This document shows positions 26,071-34,405 of a DNA stretch of 64,000 bases, piece after piece. This stretch comes from Streptomyces sp. DvalAA-43 (GTDB lineage Bacteria > Actinomycetota > Actinomycetes > Streptomycetales > Streptomycetaceae). The notes under the pieces were generated by a model. It saw only the letters and a list, made by a program, of their open reading frames with translations. It was not told the origin of the DNA and did not search any database. The position numbers and the translations under genes are program-made. The DNA is taken from assembly GCF_900091725.1 (NCBI RefSeq), contig NZ_FMBW01000071.1, forward strand, positions 186,001 to 250,000, given 5' to 3'. How positions within the stretch are numbered: position 1 is the stretch's first letter; each line of letters starts with the position of its first letter.

Positions 26071-27354
26071 CTACAGGAAGGAGTTGATCTCGATGGTCTC
26101 GGTGCGGCCGGGGCCGACACCGATCGCGGAGATCGGGGCGCCGGACATCTCCTCCAGCGCCTTCACGTACGCCTGCGCGTTCTTCGGCAGGTCACCGAAG
26201 GTCTTGGCCTTCGTGATGTCCTCGGACCAGCCCGGCAGCATCTCGTAGACCGGCTTCGCGTGATGGAAGTCGGTCTGGCTGTACGGGAGCTCCTCGACGC
26301 GCTTGCCGTCGATCTCGTACGCCACGCACACCGGGATCTGCTCCCAGCCGGTCAGCACGTCCAGCTTGGTGAGGAAGAAGTCGGTGAGGCCGTTGACCCG
26401 GGTCGCGTACCGCGCGATGACCGCGTCGAACCAGCCGCAGCGACGGTCGCGGCCGGTGGTGACACCGCGCTCGCCACCGATGCGGCGCAGCGCCTCGCCG
26501 TCCTCGTCGAGCAGCTCCGTCGGGAACGGACCGGCGCCGACGCGGGTGGTGTACGCCTTGAGGATGCCGATGACCCGGCTGATCTTCGTCGGGCCCACGC
26601 CGGCACCGGTGCAGGCGCCGCCCGCGGTCGGGTTCGACGAGGTGACGAAGGGGTACGTGCCGTGGTCGACGTCGAGCAGCGTGCCCTGACCGCCCTCGAA
26701 GAGGACGACCTTGCCCGCGTCGATGGCGTCGTTCAGGATCAGCGTCGTGTCGGCGACGTACGGCTTGATCTGCTCCGCGTACTGGAGCATCTCCTCGACG
26801 ATCTTGCCGGACTCGATCGCGCGCCGGTTGAAGACCTTGGCGAGGAGCTGGTTCTTCTGCTCCAGGGCCGCGTCGACCTTCTGCTCCAGGATCGACTCGT
26901 CGTAGAGGTCCTGGACGCGGATGCCCACGCGGTTGATCTTGTCGGCGTACGTCGGGCCGATGCCGCGACCGGTCGTGCCGATCTTGCGCTTCCCGAGGAA
27001 CCGTTCCGTCACCTTGTCGATCGTGACGTTGTACGGGGTGATCAAATGGGCATTGCCGCTGATCAGCAGCTTGGACGTGTCCACGCCGCGGTCGTTCAGC
27101 CCACTCAGCTCGGAGAGCAGGACGGCCGGGTCGACGACGACACCGTTTCCGATGACCGGGGTACATCCCGGCGAAAGGATTCCGGAGGGGAGGAGATGCA
27201 GTGCGTACTTCTGGTCACCGACGACCACCGTATGGCCGGCGTTGTTGCCGCCTTGGTAACGCACCACATAGTCCACGGATCCACCGAGGAGGTCGGTGGC
27301 CTTTCCCTTGCCCTCGTCACCCCACTGAGCACCGAGCAGCACAAGTGCGGGCAC
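26071..27354 (-). CDS. purA: adenylosuccinate synthetase
   Basis: Joins IMP and aspartate with GTP to make adenylosuccinate, the first step from IMP to AMP. The 427-residue protein begins MPALVLLGAQWGDEGKGKATDLL, the universal GxWGDEGKGK loop with the catalytic aspartate at 13. The catalytic histidine is in NNAGHTVVV at 41. The IMP-binding RKIGTTGRGIGPTYADK and the GTP-site VTTGRDRRCGWFD are present. It is monocistronic, with its own terminator and a 186-bp upstream gap shared with the divergent kinase-like gene. Confidence 0.97.
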   Translation of the reverse strand: MPALVLLGAQWGDEGKGKATDLLGGSVDYVVRYQGGNNAGHTVVVGDQKYALHLLPSGILSPGCTPVIGNGVVVDPAVLLSELSGLNDRGVDTSKLLISGNAHLITPYNVTIDKVTERFLGKRKIGTTGRGIGPTYADKINRVGIRVQDLYDESILEQKVDAALEQKNQLLAKVFNRRAIESGKIVEEMLQYAEQIKPYVADTTLILNDAIDAGKVVLFEGGQGTLLDVDHGTYPFVTSSNPTAGGACTGAGVGPTKISRVIGILKAYTTRVGAGPFPTELLDEDGEALRRIGGERGVTTGRDRRCGWFDAVIARYATRVNGLTDFFLTKLDVLTGWEQIPVCVAYEIDGKRVEELPYSQTDFHHAKPVYEMLPGWSEDITKAKTFGDLPKNAQAYVKALEEMSGAPISAIGVGPGRTETIEINSFL

Positions 27355-27540
27355 AGGCGTACACCCCTTCCGGGCGGGGCATGTCCAAGGTCAGGGGGCG
27401 TACGTAAACGTCGTACATGCCGTACGACGATGTACGACAAGGCCTGAACCGTCGAACCGGGTGCCCCGGAATAGACGAAGCCCCTGGCGCAATAGCGCAA
27501 GGGGCTCTTGCACCAAGATGCTACCCGAGGAAGGACCGAG

Positions 27541-28398
27541 GTGTCGGCTGCCCAGCCCCCCGGCGACGGTGCGCACCAGTTGCTGGTGGTCATCGACCCG
27601 GTCGCCCGCCGGACCGACGGCGAGTCCGTGCGTATCGCGAAGGACGTGCTGAGCGCCGGTTCGCACGCCAAGATCTGCCTGCCCGACGGGCCCGAGGAAT
27701 TCGCCCGCGCCCTGTCCCGCCGGGGCGGTCGGCGGCCGGTGGTGGTCGGCGACGACCGCGCGCTGCGGCGGGCGGTGGCCCAGCTGTACCGGGAGCGGGA
27801 GCCGTCCGGGAGCGCGCTCTCGCTGATCCCGGTCGGCGGCGCGGCCGCGCTGGAACTCGCCCATTCGCTCGGCGTGCCCACGGGCGCGGTGGCGGCGGCG
27901 CGCACCGCGCTGGACGGTGCCGCGCGCAGGCTCGACCTGCTGGTCGACGACAGCGACGGCGTGGTCCTGGGCGCGCTGCACATCCCGGCCCTGAGCGCGC
28001 CGCCGGGCGCGGCGGCCGCGCACACCGGGGTCACCGCGGTCTGGGACACCTGCCGCCATCTGGTCCGCACGCTGGTGGGCCCGGCCCCGGCGGCGCCCGC
28101 CGGCCCGTCGGCCACGCACCGGCTGCGGGTCGAGGCGGACGGCGTCCTGCTGAACGACCTGGACCGCCCGGTCGAATCGGTGACCGTGACCTCGCGGGGC
28201 GGCGACGGGGGCCTGGCGGAGGTGGTGATCAGGCCACCGGCGGCCGACCCGGAGACGACGGAGGCCAAGGCCGTCACGGTCTCGGGCGCGGACTTCCGCT
28301 ACCGGGCGGACATACAGGTCGGCGGCCCGGTCCGGACGAGGACGTGGACGGTGCGGGCGGGGGCCTGGGGGCTGATGCTGCCGGTGGGCGAGGGATAG
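27541..28398 (+). CDS. degenerate diacylglycerol-kinase-fold protein
   Basis: A 285-residue cytoplasmic protein from GTG, preceded by AGGAAGGA. The order of elements follows the DAGK/NAD-kinase fold: LLVVIDPVARRTDGESVRIAKDVL (in place of NPxSG), VVVGDDRALRRAVAQLY (in place of GGDGTLNEV), SLIPVGGAAALELAHSLGVP (in place of LPxGTGNDFARxLGIP). A C-terminal beta sandwich includes DGVLLNDLDRPVESVTV. The nucleotide-binding GGDGT and the Asn-Asp of GTGND are lost, so catalysis is doubtful although streptomycete databases often call such proteins diacylglycerol kinase. It is divergent from purA and conserved next to it as I recall. A lipid-binding or regulatory role is possible. Confidence 0.75.
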   Translation: MSAAQPPGDGAHQLLVVIDPVARRTDGESVRIAKDVLSAGSHAKICLPDGPEEFARALSRRGGRRPVVVGDDRALRRAVAQLYREREPSGSALSLIPVGGAAALELAHSLGVPTGAVAAARTALDGAARRLDLLVDDSDGVVLGALHIPALSAPPGAAAAHTGVTAVWDTCRHLVRTLVGPAPAAPAGPSATHRLRVEADGVLLNDLDRPVESVTVTSRGGDGGLAEVVIRPPAADPETTEAKAVTVSGADFRYRADIQVGGPVRTRTWTVRAGAWGLMLPVGEG

Positions 28399-28449
28399 CC
28401 TCCGGTCGAGGGGCGGGGTGAGAAGGATGTCGGACGCTGTGCGCGCCCG

Positions 28450-28995
28450 TCAGGCGTCCGCGTGCCCGTCGTGGGCCGGGAAGCCGAGCGTCTTGCGGTG
28501 CTCGCCCCAGCGGTCCATCATCCCGACCAGCTCCGCCTGGAGGAACTCGAAGAACGCCACCGTCTCGGCGATCCGGGCGCCGGCCGGGGTGTCCTTGCCC
28601 AGGATGCGGACGCCTTCCCTGAGGGTGCTCTCCCAGCGGGTCAGCACCCGGTCGCGGCTGGCGAAGGTGGTGAACCAGACCTCGTCGATCAGGCGGTAGC
28701 GGTCCCGGCGCGAGCCCGGCTCGCGCTCGCGGCCGACCATGCTGACCTGCGTGAGGTAGTTGACCGCGCCGGACACGGCGGCCGGGCTGATCTGCAGCGC
28801 CATGGCCAGCTCGGCGGAGGTCATGGACCCGTCGTCGTCCGCGAGGAGCGCGGCGAAGACCCGGGACGCCATCCGCTGCATGCCCGCCTCGGTCATCTCG
28901 GACGCGAACCGCTCCACGAACCGCGACACGGCCTCCGCGTCACGCCCGGAGCGTGTGGTCCGTCCGGTTTCGCTGGTCCCGGTTTCGCTGGTCAT
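28450..28995 (-). CDS. GbsR/MarR-family repressor
   Basis: A 181-residue regulator. The winged helix spans about 40-110: GMQRMASRVFAALLADDDGSMTSAELAMALQISPAAVSGAVNYLTQVSMVGREREPGSRRDRYRL. It is followed by dimerising helices (ILGKDTPAGARIAETVAFFEFLQAELVGMMDRW). The N-terminus carries tandem TSETG units. It is divergent from an ABC exporter with only 101 bp between the starts, where a perfect 16-bp palindrome lies. The usual arrangement is a repressor of the exporter released by its ligand, probably also autorepressing. The ligand is unknown. Confidence 0.88.
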   Translation of the reverse strand: MTSETGTSETGRTTRSGRDAEAVSRFVERFASEMTEAGMQRMASRVFAALLADDDGSMTSAELAMALQISPAAVSGAVNYLTQVSMVGREREPGSRRDRYRLIDEVWFTTFASRDRVLTRWESTLREGVRILGKDTPAGARIAETVAFFEFLQAELVGMMDRWGEHRKTLGFPAHDGHADA

Positions 28996-29060
28996 CGCCC
29001 GATCGTCTCCCCTGGTTTCCCGGCCCCCGCCGTAACGCCAACTTTATACGCTTCCTTAAC

Positions 29061-29076
29061 TTCACAAATTTGTGAA
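29061..29076. promoter_or_regulatory. perfect 16-bp palindromic operator TTCACAAATTTGTGAA
   Basis: A fully symmetric AT-rich 16-mer in an otherwise GC-rich genome, 20 bp before the ABC ATPase start and 65 bp before the MarR/GbsR start. It is the expected shape of a dimeric winged-helix operator. On the minus strand a TATAAAG-like -10 (about 29042-29050) lies downstream of it. Binding by the adjacent repressor is inferred. Confidence 0.75.
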
Positions 29077-29096
29077 AGTAGCGTACGTTCAGAAAC

Positions 29097-30038
29097 ATGA
29101 CGAAGGCGATCACGGTGGCCGGACTGCACAAATCGTTCGGTCGGACACACGCGCTGGACGGCCTCGACCTCACCGTCGAGACCGGCGAGGTCCATGGCTT
29201 CCTCGGACCCAACGGCTCCGGGAAGTCCACCGCCATCCGGGTGCTGCTGGGCCTGCTGCGGGCCGACTCCGGCGCCGCCCAGCTGCTCGGCCGCGACCCG
29301 TGGCACGACGCGGTGGAGCTCCACCGGAAGGTGGCGTACGTCCCGGGTGACGTCACGCTGTGGCGCAACCTCTCCGGCGGCGAGGTGATCGACCTGTACG
29401 GGAGCCTGCGCGGCGGCCTCGACCGGACCAGGCGCGCCGACCTCGTGGACCGGTTCGAGCTCGACCCGACCAAGAAGGGGCGTACGTACTCCAAGGGCAA
29501 CCGCCAGAAGGTCGCCCTCGTCGCCGCCTTCGCCTCCGATGTGGATCTGCTGATCCTGGACGAACCCACCAGCGGGCTCGACCCGCTGATGGAGGGGGTT
29601 TTCCAGGAGTGCGTCGCCGAGGAGCGTGCCCGCGGGCGGACGGTCCTGCTCTCCAGCCACATCCTCAGCGAGGTCGAGACGCTCTGCGACCGGGTCAGCA
29701 TCATCCGCCAGGGGCGGACGGTGGAGACCGGTTCGCTGGCGGACATGCGCCATCTGACGCGTACGAACATCAGGGCCGAGCTGGCCGGTGCGCCCGACGG
29801 GCTCGCCGGTCTGCCCGGCGTCCACGACCTCGACGTCCAGGGCCTGCGGGTCACCCTCCAGGTCGACACGGACAAGCTCGACGCCGTGCTCAAGGCGCTC
29901 ACCGCGTCGGGCGTGCGGACGCTGACCAGCACCCCGCCCACGCTGGAGGAGTTGTTCCTGCGCCACTACGCGCCGGACGCGGCGGAGACGGCGGACGCGT
30001 CCGGTGGCGGCGAGGGTGTGGGGGTGGCGGCGCGATGA
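29097..30038 (+). CDS. ABC exporter ATP-binding subunit
   Basis: A 313-residue ATPase of the drug/antibiotic exporter class. Walker A is GPNGSGKST near residue 38, the signature is YSKGNRQKVALVAAFA near 130 (a SKGNRQK variant of LSGGQ), Walker B is LLILDEPTSGLDP and the switch histidine is LLSSHILSEVE. The C-terminal 90 residues form the regulatory domain typical of DrrA-like exporters (TLEELFLRHYAPD). It is coupled by ATGA to the permease. The divergent repressor and palindrome suggest substrate induction. Confidence 0.93.
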   Translation: MTKAITVAGLHKSFGRTHALDGLDLTVETGEVHGFLGPNGSGKSTAIRVLLGLLRADSGAAQLLGRDPWHDAVELHRKVAYVPGDVTLWRNLSGGEVIDLYGSLRGGLDRTRRADLVDRFELDPTKKGRTYSKGNRQKVALVAAFASDVDLLILDEPTSGLDPLMEGVFQECVAEERARGRTVLLSSHILSEVETLCDRVSIIRQGRTVETGSLADMRHLTRTNIRAELAGAPDGLAGLPGVHDLDVQGLRVTLQVDTDKLDAVLKALTASGVRTLTSTPPTLEELFLRHYAPDAAETADASGGGEGVGVAAR

Positions 30039-31669
30039 CTGCCGTGACCACCACCGCCCCGTCCGGCACCCGGCGCCGGACGCCGGTCGCGACCGGGCAG
30101 CTCGCCGGGACGTGGCCCCTGCTGCGGCTCGCACTGCGGCGCGACCGGATCATGCTGCCGATCTGGGTGCTCGCGCTCGGCGGCACCTTCTCCTCGGTCG
30201 GCAGCTCCATCGCCGCGCTGTACGACACTTCCGCGCAGCGTGCCGAGCTGGCCGCGTCGATGAACGGCAACAGCTCGCTCCGCGCGATGTACGGACCGGT
30301 CTTCGACGACTCGGTCGGCGGGCTCGTGAGCTGGCGGATGGCCGCCTTCGGAGCGGTGCTGGCGGCCGTGATGAGCCTGATCGTCGTCATCCGGCACACC
30401 CGGGAGGAAGAGGAGACCGGCCGTCAGGAGATGCTCTCCTCCGCCATGGTGGGGCGCCGCGCCCCGCTGACCGCCGCGCTCCTCACCGCAGTGATCGCCA
30501 ACGCGGCCCTGGCGCTGGTGATCGCGGCGGGCCTGGCGGGATCCGGTGCGGGCGGTGCCGGGGCGGTGGCCCTCGCCCTGGCGGTCGCCGGGACGGGGGT
30601 GCTGTTCGCCTGCACGGCCGCGATCGCCGCGCAGTTCACCGAGAGCGCCCGGCTCGCCAAGGGGCTCACGGCGGCGGTGATCGGTGCCGCGTTCGTCCTG
30701 AAGGCGGCGGGCGACTCGGCGGCGGACGACGGCTCGTCCGTGATGACCTGGCTCTCCCCCATCGGCTGGGCGGAGAACGTCCGGGCGTACGCGGACGAGC
30801 GCTGGTGGGTGCTGCTCGTCCTCGCGGCGGCCGTCGCGGTCCAGGCCGTCCTCGCGTACACCCTGGCCGGGCGCCGCGATGTCGGCATGAGCTTCCTGGC
30901 GACGAGACCGGGGCCCGCACAGGGCCGGATCACCACGGCGTTCGGTCTCTCGCTGCGGCTCCAGCGCGGCGCGCTGACCGGGTGGACGCTCTCCTTCGCC
31001 GTGGTCGGTGTCGCCTTCGGCGGGCTGACCGGCGGGGCGGCCGATCTCGTCGGTGACAACGAGAAGACCAGGGAGATCTTCGAGCGGATGGGCGGACAGG
31101 CCGGTCTGACCGACGCGTTCCTCGCCACGATGGTCTCGGTACTCGGAATGGTCGCGGCGCTGTACATCGTCGCATCGGTGCTGCGGCTGCACGGCGAGGA
31201 GACCGCCGGGCGCGCCGAGCCAGTGCTCGCGGGCGGCGTGGGCCGGATCGGGTGGGCGGCCGGTCATCTGGTCGTCGCGTTCGGCGGCGCTGCCCTGCTC
31301 ATGGCGGCCGGCGGCCTGGGCCTGGCCGTCGGCTACGGCCACGAACTCCCGGCCGTCCTCGGGGCGTCGCTGGTGCAGCTCCCGGCGATCTGGCTGCTGG
31401 GCGGGGTGACGGTCCTGCTGTACGGGGCGTTCCCGAAGGCGGCGGTGGCGGCCTGGGGCATCGCCGGGATCTGTCTGGCGCTGGGGTGGCTCGGGCCCGC
31501 CGTCGACATGCCGCAGGCGGTGATGGACGTATCACCGTTCACACATCTGCCGAAGCTGCCGGGCGGCACGGGAATGGAATGGGGCCCGGTGCTCATACTC
31601 ACCGCCGTCGCGGCGGTGGTGGTCGGGGCGGGGGTGGGGGCGCTGCGCAGGCGCGATGTCCTGACGTGA
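30035..31669 (+). CDS. ABC exporter permease
   Basis: A 544-residue integral membrane protein with about 12 hydrophobic segments in two halves. The first half begins LLRLALRRDRIMLPIWVLALGGTFSSVGSS; the second begins LRLQRGALTGWTLSFAVVGVAFGGLTGGAADLV. This duplicated layout is typical of the permeases paired with DrrA-like ATPases in actinobacterial antibiotic exporters. The start overlaps the ATPase stop. Each half has an EMLSSAMVGRRAPLTAALL or EPVLAGGVGRIGWAAGHL element, the cytoplasmic loop contacting the ATPase. The substrate is unknown. Confidence 0.9.
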   Translation: MTAVTTTAPSGTRRRTPVATGQLAGTWPLLRLALRRDRIMLPIWVLALGGTFSSVGSSIAALYDTSAQRAELAASMNGNSSLRAMYGPVFDDSVGGLVSWRMAAFGAVLAAVMSLIVVIRHTREEEETGRQEMLSSAMVGRRAPLTAALLTAVIANAALALVIAAGLAGSGAGGAGAVALALAVAGTGVLFACTAAIAAQFTESARLAKGLTAAVIGAAFVLKAAGDSAADDGSSVMTWLSPIGWAENVRAYADERWWVLLVLAAAVAVQAVLAYTLAGRRDVGMSFLATRPGPAQGRITTAFGLSLRLQRGALTGWTLSFAVVGVAFGGLTGGAADLVGDNEKTREIFERMGGQAGLTDAFLATMVSVLGMVAALYIVASVLRLHGEETAGRAEPVLAGGVGRIGWAAGHLVVAFGGAALLMAAGGLGLAVGYGHELPAVLGASLVQLPAIWLLGGVTVLLYGAFPKAAVAAWGIAGICLALGWLGPAVDMPQAVMDVSPFTHLPKLPGGTGMEWGPVLILTAVAAVVVGAGVGALRRRDVLT

Positions 31670-31854
31670 CAGTGGCCCGGGGGGCGGGAAACCTGGAGGC
31701 GGGACCTGGGGGTGGGGGGCCTGGGAGCGGGGAGCCTGGGGGGTGGGGAATCCTCAGGGGGAGACGGGGTGGACAGGCCGGAGACCGGGCAGGGGATCCC
31801 GGGAGGAATCCCCGAGGTGCAACCTCGCCGCAGCGTCGCCGCGTCACCCCGATC

Positions 31855-32184
31855 GTGGAGAACCGAAGCGAAGCCGTTCGCGGGACTCTCGGATGCCTGG
31901 TCGTCGCCGCGGGCGGGACCGCCGGGGTGCTCGCCTGGGCGCCGTACGGCAGGCATGGCATCTTCGGCGGCTTCGAGGGCACATCGGAGTGGAACGTGCT
32001 GTGGCTCGGGCTGCCGGTCATGACGCTCGGCGGCATCGCGGCCGGGTTCACCCTCGCCGCCCTCGCGGGGCGGAAGTGGCGCCGGGCGCTCGGGGCGGCG
32101 GCGGTGCTCGCAGCCCTCACCGGTTTCGGTGTGGCCTTCGACGTACTGGAGGGCCCGCCCCTGGCCTGCGGACCGGGCTGCTGA
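31855..32184 (+). CDS. small multi-pass membrane protein
   Basis: A 109-residue protein from a GTG start (VENRSEAVRGTLGCLVVAAG). Three hydrophobic segments are seen: GTLGCLVVAAGGTAGVLAW, VLWLGLPVMTLGGIAAGFTLAALAG and ALGAAAVLAALTGFGVAF. It ends LEGPPLACGPGC. No family is recognised. It is preceded by a G-rich, purine-biased repetitive stretch (31670-31854) and followed by a C-rich one, so it is isolated between the exporter and the P450. The start could be different because the whole region stays open. Confidence 0.55.
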   Translation: MENRSEAVRGTLGCLVVAAGGTAGVLAWAPYGRHGIFGGFEGTSEWNVLWLGLPVMTLGGIAAGFTLAALAGRKWRRALGAAAVLAALTGFGVAFDVLEGPPLACGPGC

Positions 32185-32415
32185 GCGCGGGTGATCCGGC
32201 CCCTCGCGGCCTCTGGCCCACAGTCCGGCCCTCGCAGCCCCTGGCCCGCAGCCCCTGGCCCGCAGTCCGGCCTCCGCAGCCCCCGGTCCCGCAGCCCCGG
32301 CCCGTAGCCCGTAGCCCGCCCTCCGCCGCCAGTCGCCCGCCACCCGCATCCACCACCGCTGCCGCCCTCCGCCGCCCGCCGCCCGCCGTCTACCGGCCTC
32401 CGCCGCCCGCCGTCG
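32185..32415. repeat. C-rich degenerate repeat region
   Basis: About 230 bp of strongly strand-biased DNA with recurring units such as GCAGCCCCTGGCCC and CCGCCGCCCGCCG, between the small membrane gene and the end of the P450 gene. No coding frame is convincing. The matching G-rich stretch at 31670-31854 (units like GGGAGCCTGGGG) lies on the other side of the membrane gene. Both could form secondary structure. Confidence 0.6.
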
Positions 32416-33645
32416 TCACAGCTCCACGCGGAGTTCGTTCAGGCCTCTGATCACATAGCCCGGGTTCCACTCCGGTTCGGCGGCCAGCCGCATCGCCGGG
32501 GCACGACGCAGCAGCTCGCCGAAGGACGCGGCCAGTTCGACCCGGGCCAGCGGGGCGCCCAGGCAGAAGTGGATGCCCGCCCCGAAGCTGATGTGCGGGT
32601 TGTCCTGCCGGGCCAGGTCCAGGGTGTCCGGGGCGGAGAAGCGGGCCGGGTCGCGGTTGGCGGAGCCGAAGAGCAGGGCCACCTCCGAGCCGCGCGGAAT
32701 GACCGTGCCGTCGATCTCGATGTCGTCGAGGACCCAGCGCTCGAACATCTGGAGCGGGGTGTCGTACCGCATCAGCTCCTCGATCGCCGTCGGCAGCAGC
32801 CCGTGGTCGGCGCGCAGGGCGGCCAGCTGCTCAGGGTGGCGCAGCAGCGTCCACCAGCCGTTCACGGTGGTGTTGACGGTCGCCTCATGGCCCGCGTTCA
32901 GCAGTAGCACACAGGTGGAGATCATCTCCTGCTCGCTCAGCCGCTCCCCCTCGTCGTGGGCGGCGATGAGCGCGGAGATCAGATCGGTACCGGGGTTCTT
33001 GCGCCGCTCCTCGATCAGCTCGCGCAGATACGCGGAGAAGTCGAGCGAGGCGCGGACGGCGGCGCGGGCGGTCTCCTCGGACGGGTTCAGTTCGTACATC
33101 CCGCAGATCGCGGCGGACCAGGGCCGCAGCGGGGCCCGGTCGGACTCCGGGATGCCGAGCATCTCGGCGATGACGGCCACCGGCAGCGGCTCGGCGACCG
33201 CCGTGAGCAGATCGCCACCGCCCGCCTCGACGAAGGAGTCGACCAGCCCGGCGGCCAGCCGCCGCACGGTGGGGACGAGCCGCTCGACCGTACGCGGGGT
33301 GAACGCCTTGGAGACCAGGCGCCGGATCCGGGTGTGGTCGGGGGCCTCCAGGTCGAGGAGCCCCTGCCCGTTGAGAGTGTGGAAGGGCTCGTGCTCGGCG
33401 GGCGGCGGGGTGCGGCCGAACTCCTCGTGGGTGAAGCGGTGCAGATAGGTGCGCCCCAGCCGCCGGTCACGCAGCAGCGCCGACACATCGGCGTGGTGCG
33501 GGACGAGCCACTGGTCGGTCGGCTCGAAGCGGTGCACCCGGCCGGTGGCACGCAGCGCGGCGTAGGCGGGGTACGGGTCGGCCACGAAGGCCGGGGACCA
33601 GGGGTCGAAGGGCGCATCGGCCACGGAACGGGAAGACGGGTGCAT
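32416..33645 (-). CDS. cytochrome P450
   Basis: A soluble bacterial class I P450 of 409 residues. The I-helix oxygen-activation motif is LLLNAGHEATVNTTVNGW near residue 245, the ExxR is in EELMR near 285 and the heme-ligand loop is FGAGIHFCLGAPLARVEL near 352. The N-terminal part DPWSPAFVADPYPAYAALRATGRVHR is typical of the CYP107 clan; I recall a CYP107P member at this chromosomal place in S. coelicolor, not verified. There is no adjacent ferredoxin or biosynthetic cluster, so a role in a secondary pathway cannot be assigned. Confidence 0.93.
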   Translation of the reverse strand: MHPSSRSVADAPFDPWSPAFVADPYPAYAALRATGRVHRFEPTDQWLVPHHADVSALLRDRRLGRTYLHRFTHEEFGRTPPPAEHEPFHTLNGQGLLDLEAPDHTRIRRLVSKAFTPRTVERLVPTVRRLAAGLVDSFVEAGGGDLLTAVAEPLPVAVIAEMLGIPESDRAPLRPWSAAICGMYELNPSEETARAAVRASLDFSAYLRELIEERRKNPGTDLISALIAAHDEGERLSEQEMISTCVLLLNAGHEATVNTTVNGWWTLLRHPEQLAALRADHGLLPTAIEELMRYDTPLQMFERWVLDDIEIDGTVIPRGSEVALLFGSANRDPARFSAPDTLDLARQDNPHISFGAGIHFCLGAPLARVELAASFGELLRRAPAMRLAAEPEWNPGYVIRGLNELRVEL

Positions 33646-33727
33646 AGGCGGACGCTAACCGCACCCCACCACCGCCGACCACCCACCGGCGCTCACCGGT
33701 ACCCACCAGTGCCCGGCCCCGGCCGTC

Positions 33728-34405
33728 TCAGGACGGTGTGACCAGCCGGGCCTCGTACGCGAAGACGGCCGCCTGGGTGCGGTCGCGCAGCCCCAGCTTC
33801 ACCAGGATGCGGCTCACATGCGTCTTGATGGTGGACTCGGCGACCACCAGGTGCGAGGCGATCTCGGCGTTGGACCGGCCCTGCGCGATGAGGACGAGCA
33901 CCTCCGTCTCGCGCTCGGTGAGGTCGCCGACCCGGGCCAGCGCGGGCGAACGCGGGGTCTCCGCGAGCTTCGAGAACTCGTTGATCAGCCGCTTGGTGAC
34001 GGTCGGGGCGAGCAGCGCCTCGCCCGCGGCCACCACCCGTACCCCGTCCGCGAGCTGGCGCGCGGAGGCGTCCTTGAGGAGGAAGCCGGACGCCCCGGCG
34101 CGCAGCGCCTGGTACACGTACTCGTCGAGATCGAAGGTGGTCAGTACCAGCACCTTGGCGTCCGCGTCGGCGGCGACGATCTCGCGGGTGGCCTCGATGC
34201 CGTTGAGTTCCGGCATCCGGATGTCCATCAGGACCACGTCGGGGCGCAGCGCCGCGACCTGGGCGATGGCCTGCCGGCCGTCGACCGCCTCGCCGACGAC
34301 CTCGATCCCCGGCATGGCGTTGAGCAGCACCGAGAAGCCCTCGCGGACCATCATCTGGTCGTCCACGATCAGCACCCGGATCGGCGGGGCGGTGGGGGTG
34401 CTCAT
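33728..34405 (-). CDS. NarL/LuxR-type response regulator
   Basis: A 225-residue response regulator. The receiver has the acidic pocket VDD (15-16), the phosphorylation site D61 in LMDIRMPELNG, the Thr in VLTTFD and the lysine in GFLLKDAS. The GerE-type helix-turn-helix follows at about 160-215 (LTERETEVLVLIAQGRSNAEIASHLVVAESTIKTHVSRI). It overlaps the histidine kinase stop by ATGA, with the kinase translated first. It is very similar in outline to the many DesR-like regulators of Streptomyces; its targets are not visible here. Confidence 0.94.
   Translation of the reverse strand: MSTPTAPPIRVLIVDDQMMVREGFSVLLNAMPGIEVVGEAVDGRQAIAQVAALRPDVVLMDIRMPELNGIEATREIVAADADAKVLVLTTFDLDEYVYQALRAGASGFLLKDASARQLADGVRVVAAGEALLAPTVTKRLINEFSKLAETPRSPALARVGDLTERETEVLVLIAQGRSNAEIASHLVVAESTIKTHVSRILVKLGLRDRTQAAVFAYEARLVTPS

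Noticed and set aside
24805..27447. Long plus-strand frame across the second chitinase and purA
   Set aside because: Both genes underneath are certain on the minus strand. The translation is Arg/Gly/Val-rich without motifs.
31670..32415. Larger protein spanning the G-rich and C-rich repeats around the small membrane gene
   Set aside because: The flanking translations are pure low-complexity without a start signal. Only the 109-residue hydrophobic part looks like a protein.
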